Made by a program: the position numbers and the translations under genes. A stretch of 43,706 bases of DNA from an uncultured Woeseiaceae bacterium (GTDB lineage: Bacteria > Pseudomonadota > Gammaproteobacteria > Steroidobacterales > Woeseiaceae). Shown here piece by piece: positions 1 to 9,129 of this stretch. Position 1 is the first letter of the stretch, and every line of letters begins with the position of its first letter. Under the pieces are notes generated by a model, which was not told the DNA's origin, did no database searches, and was given only the letters and a program-made list of their open reading frames with translations. Location of the stretch: assembly GCA_945788625.1 (NCBI GenBank), contig CALZMQ010000050.1, positions 1-43,706 of the forward strand, given 5' to 3'.

Positions 1-1
1 A

Positions 2-1399
2 CACGATCATCCCGATCTGCAACGGGAGTTCTTCACGGCCAGTCTCGCCGATCTCCAGGCAGCCGGTGAGGCTGCCTATGCTATGAACCCCAATCTTGAT
101 TATGGCTTTGAGGTCGGCGATTGCGGCACCGGTTACTGTGCGTCAAGTCTCTCGCAAAGCGGCTCTGGCATCACCGAGGAGTCGCTAGCCGTCTATTTTC
201 AGTACAACTGGTCCGGCGATATCGGCAACATGCCCGCCAACTTGCATTTGGGCGTTCGCTATGAAGAGACGGACATTGAGTCCCCCGCATCGACCCCAAT
301 CTATACCGGGTCTTCATGGGTCGGTGCTGGCAACGAGCTGAATATTACCGAGGAGAGGGACGCCGACGGCAATGTCATCAATCGGGACACAAATTTTGAG
401 GGCGAATATGATGTGACGCTGCCCAACCTCGATTTCGATATCGAGCCCTGGGAAGACATGGTCTTCCGCGCATCGTTCAGCGAGACAATCACCCGCCCCA
501 ATTACGCTGACATCCAGGGTGGTTTTGCACCCACTGGCACACAGTTTTTCCCGAATACAAATCCGGGGGCATCGTCCGGTAACCCGGGTCTCGTTCCGAT
601 TCAGTCGTTCAACACCGACTTGTCCTTCGAGTGGTACTACTCAGACAGCAGCTACGTGTCCGCGGGTATGTTCTGGAAGGATGTGGATAATTTCATCGGC
701 GCCGGACGAACCATAGGAACGCCGTTCAATATTCCCAACATCATTGGCGGCGCACTCTGGAATCGCGCCGTCGCGGAAAGCGGCCTGGATCCGAACAACT
801 ACACGGCGGTAGGCCGTTACATCCTGGACAACTACCAGAATGAGCCGAATGTGAACGGTGAGACGATCACCAGCGTAGCCGGTGATCCGCCGATCGTCTT
901 CAACATTAGCCAGCCGATCAACCAGAGAACGGCGAAGGTCGACGGCGTCGAACTCAACCTTCAGCATACTTTTGGCGATACGCCCTGGGGTTTCGTCATC
1001 AACGCGACGATAGTTAACGGAGATATTGCTTACGATCTCTCGAGGCCATGGGATAGCCAGTTCGCGCTGAACGGCCTCAGCGACTCGGCCAACCTTGTTG
1101 CGTTCTACGACACCGAGGACCTGCAGGTTCGTCTTGCCTATAACTGGCGCGACGAATTTCTTGCAGGAACGGGTCAGGACCAGGGCAACAACACCAGCCC
1201 GCAGTTCACAGACACCTACGGTCAGTGGGACCTGAACGTGACCTACTATTGGAACGACAACCTGACGCTCTATTTCTCGGGGCTGAATATCACGAACGAG
1301 ACGAAGCACGTATTCGGCCTTTCGAAGCAGCACGTGCTCCAGGCTGTTCAGCTTGCCCCCCGATACGACTTGGGGATTCGCTACGACTTCGACATGTGA
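2..1399 (+). CDS. TonB-dependent receptor, C-terminal part (5' truncated)
   Basis: The reading frame is open from base 2, so the gene begins before the window; the first Met inside (83) is not a real start. What remains is about 465 residues of outer-membrane beta-barrel, with alternating aromatic/polar strands, acidic loops and a stretch around 480-700 (SETITRPNYADIQGG, then a strand with FEWYYSDSSYVSAGMFWKDV) typical of the large Caulobacter/Alteromonas-type receptors that import glycans. Its C-terminus is RYDLGIRYDFDM, so the last residue is Met rather than the usual Phe, but Phe lies two residues earlier. The stop is 85 bases before the start of the repeat lipoprotein on the same strand, which suggests a receptor plus surface-lipoprotein pair as seen in glycan-uptake loci. 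The substrate cannot be read from this fragment. The plug domain and signal peptide are outside the window. Confidence 0.9.
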   Translation, partial: HDHPDLQREFFTASLADLQAAGEAAYAMNPNLDYGFEVGDCGTGYCASSLSQSGSGITEESLAVYFQYNWSGDIGNMPANLHLGVRYEETDIESPASTPIYTGSSWVGAGNELNITEERDADGNVINRDTNFEGEYDVTLPNLDFDIEPWEDMVFRASFSETITRPNYADIQGGFAPTGTQFFPNTNPGASSGNPGLVPIQSFNTDLSFEWYYSDSSYVSAGMFWKDVDNFIGAGRTIGTPFNIPNIIGGALWNRAVAESGLDPNNYTAVGRYILDNYQNEPNVNGETITSVAGDPPIVFNISQPINQRTAKVDGVELNLQHTFGDTPWGFVINATIVNGDIAYDLSRPWDSQFALNGLSDSANLVAFYDTEDLQVRLAYNWRDEFLAGTGQDQGNNTSPQFTDTYGQWDLNVTYYWNDNLTLYFSGLNITNETKHVFGLSKQHVLQAVQLAPRYDLGIRYDFDM

Positions 1400-1484
1400 C
1401 GGAAGCGGATAAACACCGAGAGCGCAGTAACAGATTCGACTTGACCTTAAGTCAGGCAAAAACAGACAGATTTTGGGGGACGTA

Positions 1485-4370
1485 ATGCAACGGCAAATCT
1501 TCAACTCAAACCGAGGGCTACTTGGCAGCTTTGCCAGTCGCGTTGGTGCAATTCTGGCCATGTCCGGTGTGCTGCTGCTGTCCGCATGTGACGGCAAAGG
1601 CAACACCGTCGCAGAGAACAACCTTGCCGATAACTTCGGCCTGGATGGCATTCCACCTACGCTGACGAGCGTCACCATCAAGATGGCGCGGGACAGGGAC
1701 CCGAAGCCGAACGGCACTGCCAGCGAGGGTCAGGAAGTCCGCCTCGACATTGTTGCCAGTGAAGCTCTCTTCAAGCCCGCAGTCTTCATAAACGACGTTC
1801 AGGCCGAGGTGACGGGCAGCGTAACCAAGTGGTTTGCTGTCCGTGAAATGACCGCAACTGACACGGACGGTGAGATCTACTTCTCAATTGTCTATCAAGA
1901 CATCAGCGGTGAAGCGGGCATGCCAGTCAATAGCACCACTGACGGCAGTGCCGTGCAGTATTGTGTCGCGGGCTGTCCGGATGCGGGTAACGTATCTCTG
2001 GCGGGTGACTGGCGTCTGGACGGCGAAGGCGCAGCCGGCGTCGGTCCAGCCGCAGGCGACATTTCATGGTGGAGCGCTGACGCCGCCGCGCTTACCCTGC
2101 GCGCCTGCTGGTTTGACGATGAATACCGCTTTGGCAGCGACGGGTCATTCAGCCAGGTCCTTGGCGCTGAAAGTTGTGGCGCGCCGGTCGCACCCCATGA
2201 CGGCAGCAGCACTGGCACCTGGGTGTACGATGAAGCTGCCGGTACGCTCACAATTGATGGCCAGGGCTTACACGTGGGCCTGGCCAAAGTCGTCAACGGC
2301 GCGGAACTGGCAAGTCCTGGTGCAGCGCCGGATTCCATTACCTACCAGGTACTGACGCTGGATGCTACGACCCTGACGGTCACCATCGAGACGACGGCCG
2401 GAACCTGGTGGACCTTCCGACTGGCGAAAGAGCCCGTTTCTCCGCTTCTTGGCAAGTGGAAACTCGACGGTGTAGGCTCAGCCGGGGTTGGTCCAGCCGA
2501 AGGCGACATTTCCTGGTGGAGCGCTGACGCCGCGGCTGTTGCCCTGCGCGACTGCTGGTTTGACGATGTCTACGAATTTAATGCCGACGGTTCTTTCAGG
2601 AACATAGTGGGCGATGAGACCTGGCTCGAGCCCTTCCAGGGTGTTGCCGCCGAGAGTTGTGGAGCGCCGGTTGCGCCGCATGATGGCAGCAACGGCGCCA
2701 TCTACCAGTACGACGAAGCCGCAGGCACCCTGACGCTCTCAGGCACAGGAGCCCACATAGGCTTGCCCAAGGTCGTGAACGGCGCAGAACTGAATTCACC
2801 GGGAGAGGCACCGCCGTCAGTCACCTATAATGTGGGCACACTGGATGGTGACAGTCTGACGGTTAACATCGAATCGTTGGCTGGAAACTGGTGGCAGTTT
2901 ACGCTGGTTCGCGTTTCGAACTCACCCCTGGTCGGCAAGTGGAAACTTGCTGGTGAAGGCTCAGCCGGCGTCGGTCCGGCCTCGGGGGACATTTCCTGGT
3001 GGAGCGCTGACGCGGCCGCGGTAACCGCGCGTGCCTGCTGGTTTGACGATATTTTCCACTTTGGTGATGACGGCTCATTCCAGAACTTCCAGGATGGTGA
3101 AACCTGGCTCGAACCCTTCCAGGGCACGGATCCGGAGGCCTGTGGAACGCCGGTTGCCCCGCATGATGGCTCCAGCGAGGGTTCCTACGTCTACGATGAT
3201 GCGGCCGGTACCCTGACGATCAACGGCAGAGGCTCGCACCTTGGCCTGCCCAAGGTCGTCAACGGCGCGGAACTCGCAAGTCCGGGCGATGCGACTGATT
3301 CGATCACCTATGACGTACTTGTCCTTGATGGTGACAACATAACGGTAACCATCGAGTCGATACCCGGAAACTGGTGGACGTTTGCGCTCGAGCGTGTCAA
3401 CGATACCGCTGCACTTGCGGGCAAATGGAAACTGGACGGTGAAGGCGCGGCCGGCGTCGGTCCGGCTGAAGGCGACATCTCCTGGTGGAGCGCCGACGCC
3501 GCTGCGGTCGGCATACGCGATTGCTGGTTCGATGATGTCTACGAGTTCAACGCAGACGGTTCCTTCGTGAACGTCGTGGGCGATGAGACATGGCTCGAAC
3601 CCTTCCAGGGTACAGATCCTGAAGCATGTGGAACGCCCGTCGCACCGCACGATGGCAGCAATGGCGCCATCTTCCGGTACGACGAAGTCGCAAACACCCT
3701 GATGCTGTCCGGCACAGGCGCTCACCTGGGCCTGGCGAAGGTAGTCAACGGCGCAGAACTGGCCTCACCGGGAGCAGCGCCGCCATCAGTCACCTATAAC
3801 GTGGCCACACTGGACGGTGACACTCTGACGGTTACCATCGAGACGTTGGCCGGTAACTGGTGGCAGTTCCGATTGGTTCGCGTGTCAGATTCGCCTTTTG
3901 TTGGTAATTGGAAACTGGACGGTGAAGGCTCAGCCGGCGTCGGTCCTGCCGCAGGAGACGTTTCCTGGTGGGCTGCTGACGCTGCGGCTGTTACGCTGCG
4001 CGACTGCTGGTTTGACGACGTCTTCCACTTCGGTGCAACCGGTAACTTCCAGAACTTCCAGGATGGTGAGACCTGGCTCGAACCTTTCCAGGGTGTGACC
4101 GGCGAAACCTGTGGTGCGTCAGTTGCACCGCACGATGGCTCCAGCACGGGTTCCTTCAGCTACGATGAAGCTGCGAGCACCCTGACGATCAACGGCACAG
4201 GCTCACACATCGGCCTGCCCAAAGTCGTCAACGGCGCGGAACTTGCAAGTCCTTCTGCTGCGCCGGACTCGATCACCTATGACATCCAGACGCTGGACGA
4301 CGGTACCCTCACGGTTACTATCGAGTCAGTACCGGATAACTGGTGGACCTTCAGGCTCGCAAAAGACTGA
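1485..4370 (+). CDS. Repeat lipoprotein with five ~160-residue domains
   Basis: The frame is open from a TTG at 1473, but ATG 1485 is preferred because GGGGGA (1475-1480) lies just before it. The N-terminus has basic residues, a hydrophobic stretch and a lipobox LLLSAC, so the protein is probably lipid-anchored in the envelope. After a ~130-residue linker domain come five tandem repeats, each opening with a (D/N/K)W(K/R)L motif and GVGPA.GD.SWW, with a conserved CWFDD, then CG..VAPHDGS, KVVNGAEL and a closing WW.F. Two cysteines recur per repeat, which could form a disulfide outside the cytoplasm. I believe similar domains occur in lipoproteins and at the ends of glycan-active proteins in marine bacteria; no function is established to my knowledge. 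Binding of a polysaccharide or surface display is inference from the TonB receptor immediately upstream. Confidence 0.9.
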   Translation: MQRQIFNSNRGLLGSFASRVGAILAMSGVLLLSACDGKGNTVAENNLADNFGLDGIPPTLTSVTIKMARDRDPKPNGTASEGQEVRLDIVASEALFKPAVFINDVQAEVTGSVTKWFAVREMTATDTDGEIYFSIVYQDISGEAGMPVNSTTDGSAVQYCVAGCPDAGNVSLAGDWRLDGEGAAGVGPAAGDISWWSADAAALTLRACWFDDEYRFGSDGSFSQVLGAESCGAPVAPHDGSSTGTWVYDEAAGTLTIDGQGLHVGLAKVVNGAELASPGAAPDSITYQVLTLDATTLTVTIETTAGTWWTFRLAKEPVSPLLGKWKLDGVGSAGVGPAEGDISWWSADAAAVALRDCWFDDVYEFNADGSFRNIVGDETWLEPFQGVAAESCGAPVAPHDGSNGAIYQYDEAAGTLTLSGTGAHIGLPKVVNGAELNSPGEAPPSVTYNVGTLDGDSLTVNIESLAGNWWQFTLVRVSNSPLVGKWKLAGEGSAGVGPASGDISWWSADAAAVTARACWFDDIFHFGDDGSFQNFQDGETWLEPFQGTDPEACGTPVAPHDGSSEGSYVYDDAAGTLTINGRGSHLGLPKVVNGAELASPGDATDSITYDVLVLDGDNITVTIESIPGNWWTFALERVNDTAALAGKWKLDGEGAAGVGPAEGDISWWSADAAAVGIRDCWFDDVYEFNADGSFVNVVGDETWLEPFQGTDPEACGTPVAPHDGSNGAIFRYDEVANTLMLSGTGAHLGLAKVVNGAELASPGAAPPSVTYNVATLDGDTLTVTIETLAGNWWQFRLVRVSDSPFVGNWKLDGEGSAGVGPAAGDVSWWAADAAAVTLRDCWFDDVFHFGATGNFQNFQDGETWLEPFQGVTGETCGASVAPHDGSSTGSFSYDEAASTLTINGTGSHIGLPKVVNGAELASPSAAPDSITYDIQTLDDGTLTVTIESVPDNWWTFRLAKD
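1998..4367 (+). repeat. Five tandem in-gene repeats, pattern B-A-B-A-B
   Basis: Units begin at 1998, 2445, 2928, 3414 and 3897 (lengths 447, 483, 486, 483 and about 471 bases). Units 2 and 4 share VYEFNADGSF, SNGAI, LSGTGAH, PPSVTYNV and NWWQF; units 1, 3 and 5 share SS.G, LTI.G.G.H, DSITY and WWTF. Unit 1 is about 12 residues shorter because it lacks the ETWLEPFQG segment. The alternation points to duplication of a two-domain block of about 970 bases. Confidence 0.9.
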
Positions 4371-4392
4371 CAGGTCGCGAATACTACGCTTG

Positions 4393-4427
4393 AAAAAATA
4401 CTCGCAGTTCGCTGCGGGTATTTTTTT
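4393..4427. terminator. Bidirectional hairpin terminator
   Basis: AAAAATACTCGCAG pairs with CTGCGGGTATTTTT around a 3-base loop with a single G-T pair, flanked by an A-run on one side and a T-run on the other. It lies between the convergent ends of the repeat lipoprotein and the DUF5989 gene and can serve both strands. Confidence 0.85.
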
Positions 4428-4470
4428 GTGCGTGTGAAATGACAGCGCTGCGAAGAGCAGGGCGTTGCTC

Positions 4471-4623
4471 TTAGAATATTGTGTAAATGAACGGGGCGAG
4501 CGCCGACCCCTGTGCGAATACAATCAAGCCGCCAAGCAGGATCATTACGACGATTATCGGGGCAAGCCAGAACTTCTTTCGCTCCCGCATGAAGGCCCAC
4601 AGGTCTGCCAACAGATCCAGCAT
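4471..4623 (-). CDS. DUF5989-family small membrane protein (50 aa)
   Basis: Reading down from ATG 4623 gives 50 codons and TAA at 4473-4471. The peptide has an acidic/aromatic start (MLDLLADLWAFMRERKKFW) followed by one strong membrane helix, APIIVVMILLGGLIVFAQGS, and ends ALAPFIYTIF. This is the pattern of the short DUF5989 proteins found after SxtJ-like genes in carbamoyltransferase loci. Its start overlaps the SxtJ stop as TAATG, implying translational coupling. The role is unknown; it is probably an inner-membrane partner of SxtJ or of the carbamoyltransferase. It is easily missed because of its length. Confidence 0.85.
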   Translation of the reverse strand: MLDLLADLWAFMRERKKFWLAPIIVVMILLGGLIVFAQGSALAPFIYTIF

Positions 4624-5036
4624 TAGAAAGGTCTCTCCAGTTTATCTTCCGGGCTCTTTGTACTCTTTACCCGGTAGCTTTCGAGGTTCGGATCCAGCGT
4701 CCGTTGCATCGGGTCTTTGCCCATGAGACGCCTGACCATCGCCATTGGTGAAATCATAACGAAAAACACGACACCGAGCACGAGCGGCGTCATTACCCGG
4801 CTCGCGAGCAGACCGAAACGCATCCATGCTCGATAAACCCATCGTAGCCACAACGGGTAGATCAAAGCCAGCGTCCAGAACGGTGCGGCTATGAGCCACG
4901 GCCAGACCGGCCAGTCCAGGTCGAGCATCCAGGGGAAGAACAATCCAAAGATGCCGACGACAACCGCACCAAATGTCAGGCCGAATTCGCGCAGTCCTCT
5001 GCTGTCAAGTTCGGGAATGTTGTGATTGATGGCCAT
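4623..5036 (-). CDS. SxtJ-family membrane protein
   Basis: The protein has 137 residues with about three membrane segments: roughly residues 18-36 (LTFGAVVVGIFGLFFPWML), 43-65 (tryptophan-rich) and 78-96 (MTPLVLGVVFFVMISPMAM), followed by a charged cytoplasmic tail rich in Lys and Pro. Length, the N-terminal ELDSRGLREFGLTFG and the position right after a NodU-type carbamoyltransferase match the SxtJ family, named after a saxitoxin-cluster gene; its biochemical role is not known. Its ATG lies one base after the carbamoyltransferase stop (TGACATG), and its own stop overlaps the next start, so the three genes are almost certainly co-translated. Confidence 0.88.
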   Translation of the reverse strand: MAINHNIPELDSRGLREFGLTFGAVVVGIFGLFFPWMLDLDWPVWPWLIAAPFWTLALIYPLWLRWVYRAWMRFGLLASRVMTPLVLGVVFFVMISPMAMVRRLMGKDPMQRTLDPNLESYRVKSTKSPEDKLERPF

Positions 5037-5037
5037 G

Positions 5038-6927
5038 TCAGTCTAGCTCAAACTCCTCTTGCCACGATGTGTCGTCTTCCCAGGCCGGCTGCTCATTCTT
5101 GTCTAACAAGATATTCTCCACGACGAGGTAGTCCATCTCCGTGCGCATAAAACAGCGATACGCGTCGGTCGGCGTGCAGACAATAGGCTCACCGCGCACG
5201 TTGAATGACGTGTTCACAAGTACACCGCAGCCGGTGAGTTCGTCGAAGGTCTTCAGCAGCCGATGATAACGAGGGTTCGTGTCCTCATGGACGGTCTGCA
5301 CTCGCGCCGAGTAATCCACGTGCGTAATCGCGGGCAGTTCCGAACGTCTGAGTTTGAGCTTCTCGATACCGAAAAGCTGCTCCTGCTCGTGTGTGAGGGC
5401 TGTCCTCAGGTCCTCGCGCAAGGGTGCAACGATCAACATGTAGGGACTCGGAGCGTCCTGTTCGAAATAGTCCGAGACCCGCTCCCAGAGGACAGACGGC
5501 GCGAACGGGCGGAACGACTCACGGTACTTGATCTTGAGGTTCATAACCGATTGCATCTTCGCGCTGCGCGGGTCGCCGACGATCGAACGGCCGCCAAGCG
5601 CGCGTGGGCCAAACTCCATGCGGCCCTGGAACCAGCCAATCACGTTTTCGTCGGCGAGTAGCTGTGCCGTTCTCGAATACAGTTTGTCGTCATCGAGGAC
5701 CGTGTAATTCGCGCCCAGTGTGTCGAGTTCAGCCCGAACTTGTTCCTGCGTAAAACTCGGCCCCAGGTAAGACCCGTTCATGCGGTCGGCGGCGGGGCCG
5801 CTAGCGTCGTTCAGCTTGCGCGGTTGCTTGTCGTACTCGTGCCAGACAGTGGCAGCAGCGCCTGCCGCACCGCCCGCGTCGCCCGCAGCCGGTTGAACCC
5901 AGATGTTCTCGAATGGGCCTTCTCGCTGAACTCGGCCATTCGCGACGCAGTTGAGCGCGACGCCCCCAGCGAGACAGAGGTTATTTTCACCCGTTTCCTC
6001 GTGCAGTGTCCTGGCGAGCCGCAGCACCACCTCTTCCGTAACGACCTGGATGGATGCGGCGATGTCCATCTCGCGCTGCGTGAGCTCGCTTTCCGGTTTG
6101 CGCGGGGCCCCGCCGAAGAGTTCGTCGAAGCGGCTGTTGGTCATCGTAAGGCCAGTGCAGTAGTTGAAGTACTGCATGTCGAGACGAAACGTGCCGTCCT
6201 CCTTGAGATCGAGCAGCTTGTCGAGAATCAGGTCGACGTACTTCGGTTTGCCGTAGGGGGCGAGCCCCATTAGCTTGTACTCGCCGGAGTTCACTTTGAA
6301 GCCCGTGAAGTAGGTGAACGCGGAGTAGAGCAGCCCCAATGAGTGTGGGAAATCGATCTCCCAGAGCGGCTCGAGACTCGCGCGATTACCCAGCCACGTC
6401 GTGGTTGTCGCCCATTCACCGACACCGTCGAGGCAAAGCACGGCCGCTTGCTCGAACGGGCTGAAGTAGAACGCCGAGGCTGCATGCGATTGGTGATGCT
6501 CGGCGAAGAGCAGCGGCGGCAGATCTTTCGGTTTGCAGCCACCGAGCTGTGCCAACTCCTTCTTCAGAACAGTCTTGAGATAGAGCTTCTCCTTGAGCCA
6601 AACGGGCATCGCCGCGACAAAAGATCGAAATCCGTTAGGCGCATAGCTCATGTACGTCTCCAGCAGCCGCTCAAACTTCAAGAGCGGCTTGTCGTAGAAG
6701 ACGATGCGGTCGAGCTCGTTGAGACGCAGGTCTTGCGACTCCAGGCAGTAGCGGATGGCATCATGAGGAAACCGGGCATCGTGCTTTTTCCGGGAGAAAC
6801 GCTCTTCTTGCGCGGCCGCAACGAGCTGTCCGTCCTTCAGCAAGGCGGCGGCACTGTCATGGTAGTAAGCGGAAATCCCGAGAATATTGGTCGCTTTCGT
6901 AACTACTGCCCCTCTGCTTCTGCCCAT
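5038..6927 (-). CDS. NodU/CmcH-type O-carbamoyltransferase
   Basis: Proteins of this family transfer a carbamoyl group from carbamoyl phosphate to a hydroxyl of a sugar or other acceptor through a carbamoyl-adenylate formed in a Kae1-like domain. Visible marks are the N-terminal ILGISAYYHDSAAALL and QEERFSRKKHD, the metal-site signature HHQSHAASAF near residue 145, a GAVAL-like segment LCLAGGVALNC, and the C-terminal GWFQGRMEFGPRALGGRSI and FNVRGEPIV stretches. About 629 residues is the usual length. The ATG at 6927 lies inside the end of the upstream TPR gene (25-base overlap); no other good start exists before residue 12, where the conserved part begins. The acceptor is unknown; no antibiotic or Nod-factor biosynthesis genes are near, so an envelope glycan or lipid is the likeliest target. 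Confidence 0.93.
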   Translation of the reverse strand: MGRSRGAVVTKATNILGISAYYHDSAAALLKDGQLVAAAQEERFSRKKHDARFPHDAIRYCLESQDLRLNELDRIVFYDKPLLKFERLLETYMSYAPNGFRSFVAAMPVWLKEKLYLKTVLKKELAQLGGCKPKDLPPLLFAEHHQSHAASAFYFSPFEQAAVLCLDGVGEWATTTTWLGNRASLEPLWEIDFPHSLGLLYSAFTYFTGFKVNSGEYKLMGLAPYGKPKYVDLILDKLLDLKEDGTFRLDMQYFNYCTGLTMTNSRFDELFGGAPRKPESELTQREMDIAASIQVVTEEVVLRLARTLHEETGENNLCLAGGVALNCVANGRVQREGPFENIWVQPAAGDAGGAAGAAATVWHEYDKQPRKLNDASGPAADRMNGSYLGPSFTQEQVRAELDTLGANYTVLDDDKLYSRTAQLLADENVIGWFQGRMEFGPRALGGRSIVGDPRSAKMQSVMNLKIKYRESFRPFAPSVLWERVSDYFEQDAPSPYMLIVAPLREDLRTALTHEQEQLFGIEKLKLRRSELPAITHVDYSARVQTVHEDTNPRYHRLLKTFDELTGCGVLVNTSFNVRGEPIVCTPTDAYRCFMRTEMDYLVVENILLDKNEQPAWEDDTSWQEEFELD

Positions 6928-8987
6928 TCTTGCGCTTCCGCAGTGTAGCCCCCCATGGCCATCAGTTGTGACATCCGCTGATACAGCAATGGGTATTCCT
7001 TATCCTTCTCATTTCGTATCAATGATCTGGCGTATCCTTGAACATCCCTGATGTAGCGATCGAGGTCCTTGTCCTTGCGGCGCTCGCGTGAGTACTTGAT
7101 CAGGTTGCCGTATGCTCGCAGCGTCAAATCAATCTGATCCGGGTATTTCTTCGGCATCTGCAACAACAGGTCTGTTGCTTTTTCGTAGTCTCCTGTTCTG
7201 AGATACGCTGTGCCCAACCAGTTAACGGTCTCAGCAATTTTTTCTTGATCGCCCCTGGTGTAGAAGAGCGATTGCTCGAGATACGGAATCACCTCACGCC
7301 ACTTTCCTTCCTTGCTCATCGCCTCGGCGACCTTCATGTAGCTTTCGCGGTTGTGTGGATACAGCTCCAGAATTTGATTCAGGTGGTGATACATCGCCGG
7401 TGGATTACGCAGACGTTGATTCAGGACCGCCAATTCGAAATGAACCTTCCAGTCAGCGAGACCTGAATTCACAACGTCCCGACGTCTTTGAACCACTTCC
7501 CTCAGGGATCCGACTTCGTTCGTCACACTTTCCAGTTTGGCGTTAAGAAAATTCCTGAGTTCGACGTAATTGCCTTGCCCGGGGAAGGGCGGATGCTGAA
7601 TCATGCCCTGCAGATTCTTAATTTCTTCGATTGTGTCGTAATTTGGGAATCCGATCATCTCGGCGATTTCGATGCCGGGCAAGGGCTGGTAGTCATCGGC
7701 TGCAGTCAAATTTTCTACGATCGAACGGGATACCTCCGCTGCCAGGATGTGGTTCCCGGAAAAATCGTAATGAACGTGCTCGAGTAGCAGGTTCCAGCCG
7801 GGCTGAAATGGTTGGCTGGCCCGCTCAAAAGCAGCGGCGCTGTCGACGAAGCTGAACGCCTCATTCTCGACGCTGGCGGCAACGTTCTGAATGATCTGAT
7901 TGAGTTTGGTGTCGGCCCGAAATCGTAATGCGTCCAGGTCCCGGGCACGCTCATAGTGAGTCTTCGCCTTTTGGAATTCACCGAGATTCTCGAATGCAGT
8001 AGCGAGCCTGAAGTGGGTATCGGCATATTCAGGGTCAATCTCCAGTGCTGCCTGAAAATGCGTGACAGCCTCACCCCAGTTCTCCGTATCAGAGCTCTGA
8101 GCCCCGCTGCCAGTTAGTTCGCGCCATTGATCGAGCTGGTCATTTGACAAGTCCGGACGGTGAACGGACAAGAAAGGCGCGGAGTGTCGAAGATTAACGG
8201 GTACCGAAGACAGTAGTACATGGATACCCTTGTTACGGAGCGTCTCAATGATGCCTACAAGGTTGTCCTCATAATGGCCATAGACACTTTCCATACGTGG
8301 GTCATCGTGTGGCACGCCGTGACTGGTGAACATCTGCATGCCTTCCCACTCGAGTTCCTGCTTCGCATCGGTAGGTTTCACTTGCAGTATGAGGCTGTCC
8401 AGGGCTTGCCAGATCCTTGTGCGTTTCAGTGCCTGAATTCCCCGGATCAGGGTAATGTTCGCCAGAAAATTCTGATTGAACGTGCCAGGGCCATACGGAC
8501 CGACAACCTCATTGTTTCCCATCAGAATGACGGCAAAGTCGGCGGAGTCTTCCGGAATCGAGTTCGCAACGGCGTAGACCACGTGGGAGTTGACCGACGT
8601 CATGGCGGTATTAATAACTTCGATTTTTTGCGAAGGTAGCGCAGCTCTGAGCTGGGCCGCCAGGAGCCTGTCAAACCCGTGGTTCTTGTGGGGGAAGCCC
8701 AGCGCTGCAGAGCCCCCCAAAATGTAGACTCTGATCAACTCAGGACCATGGTCTTCGGCAAAGGTATTTTCCACGGGGCCGATATTCAGCGACGCCGGGT
8801 AGAACTGGTTGGCGAATTCGGGGTTTTCCTGGTAATGAGGCTCGCCCTTGATGTCGATTTCGTGGAAATAGTCGAAAGAGGTTCCGACACCAGCAACCGT
8901 GAGGCCCATCTCAAGTAGAACGAAGAAAAGCAGAGGGATTACGATGATCGTAATGAAGGTGAAGACAATGTTTTTTACGTTGGGCAC
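6903..8987 (-). CDS. Membrane-anchored SGNH-hydrolase-like protein with TPR repeats
   Basis: The 694-residue protein begins with a membrane helix (residues 7-33) and then an SGNH/GDSL-type fold. The nucleophile block is YILGGSAALGFP (Ser93), the Asn block is VILMGNNEVVGPYG (about 156-168), and the Asp-His block is HYDFSGNHILA late in the domain. Between them and at the C-terminus lie TPR units, for example WGEAVTHFQAALEIDPEYAD and KVAEAMSKEGKW. It is the first gene of the four-gene minus-strand unit, overlapping the carbamoyltransferase by 25 bases. SGNH proteins often add or remove acyl groups on glycans; that this one acts on the same product as the carbamoyltransferase is inference. The active site probably faces the periplasm. 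Confidence 0.85.
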   Translation of the reverse strand: MPNVKNIVFTFITIIVIPLLFFVLLEMGLTVAGVGTSFDYFHEIDIKGEPHYQENPEFANQFYPASLNIGPVENTFAEDHGPELIRVYILGGSAALGFPHKNHGFDRLLAAQLRAALPSQKIEVINTAMTSVNSHVVYAVANSIPEDSADFAVILMGNNEVVGPYGPGTFNQNFLANITLIRGIQALKRTRIWQALDSLILQVKPTDAKQELEWEGMQMFTSHGVPHDDPRMESVYGHYEDNLVGIIETLRNKGIHVLLSSVPVNLRHSAPFLSVHRPDLSNDQLDQWRELTGSGAQSSDTENWGEAVTHFQAALEIDPEYADTHFRLATAFENLGEFQKAKTHYERARDLDALRFRADTKLNQIIQNVAASVENEAFSFVDSAAAFERASQPFQPGWNLLLEHVHYDFSGNHILAAEVSRSIVENLTAADDYQPLPGIEIAEMIGFPNYDTIEEIKNLQGMIQHPPFPGQGNYVELRNFLNAKLESVTNEVGSLREVVQRRRDVVNSGLADWKVHFELAVLNQRLRNPPAMYHHLNQILELYPHNRESYMKVAEAMSKEGKWREVIPYLEQSLFYTRGDQEKIAETVNWLGTAYLRTGDYEKATDLLLQMPKKYPDQIDLTLRAYGNLIKYSRERRKDKDLDRYIRDVQGYARSLIRNEKDKEYPLLYQRMSQLMAMGGYTAEAQEWAEAEGQ

Positions 8988-9129
8988 GGCGTTGCTTTAT
9001 CCAGGAACATCGGGAAGATGATTGCTCTCATTAACAGAGCTTAGTTAAACCTCTATAGTTAAATTAATCAACATCTTGGGTGTTTCTGCCTGACCTGCTA
9101 ACGTGCACCCAGGGGCAAAGGGGACAGCT

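Noticed and set aside
641..1717. 358-residue open frame on the minus strand
   Set aside because: It lies antisense to the receptor and lipoprotein starts, has no family character or ribosome site, and the plus frames are clearly the coding ones.
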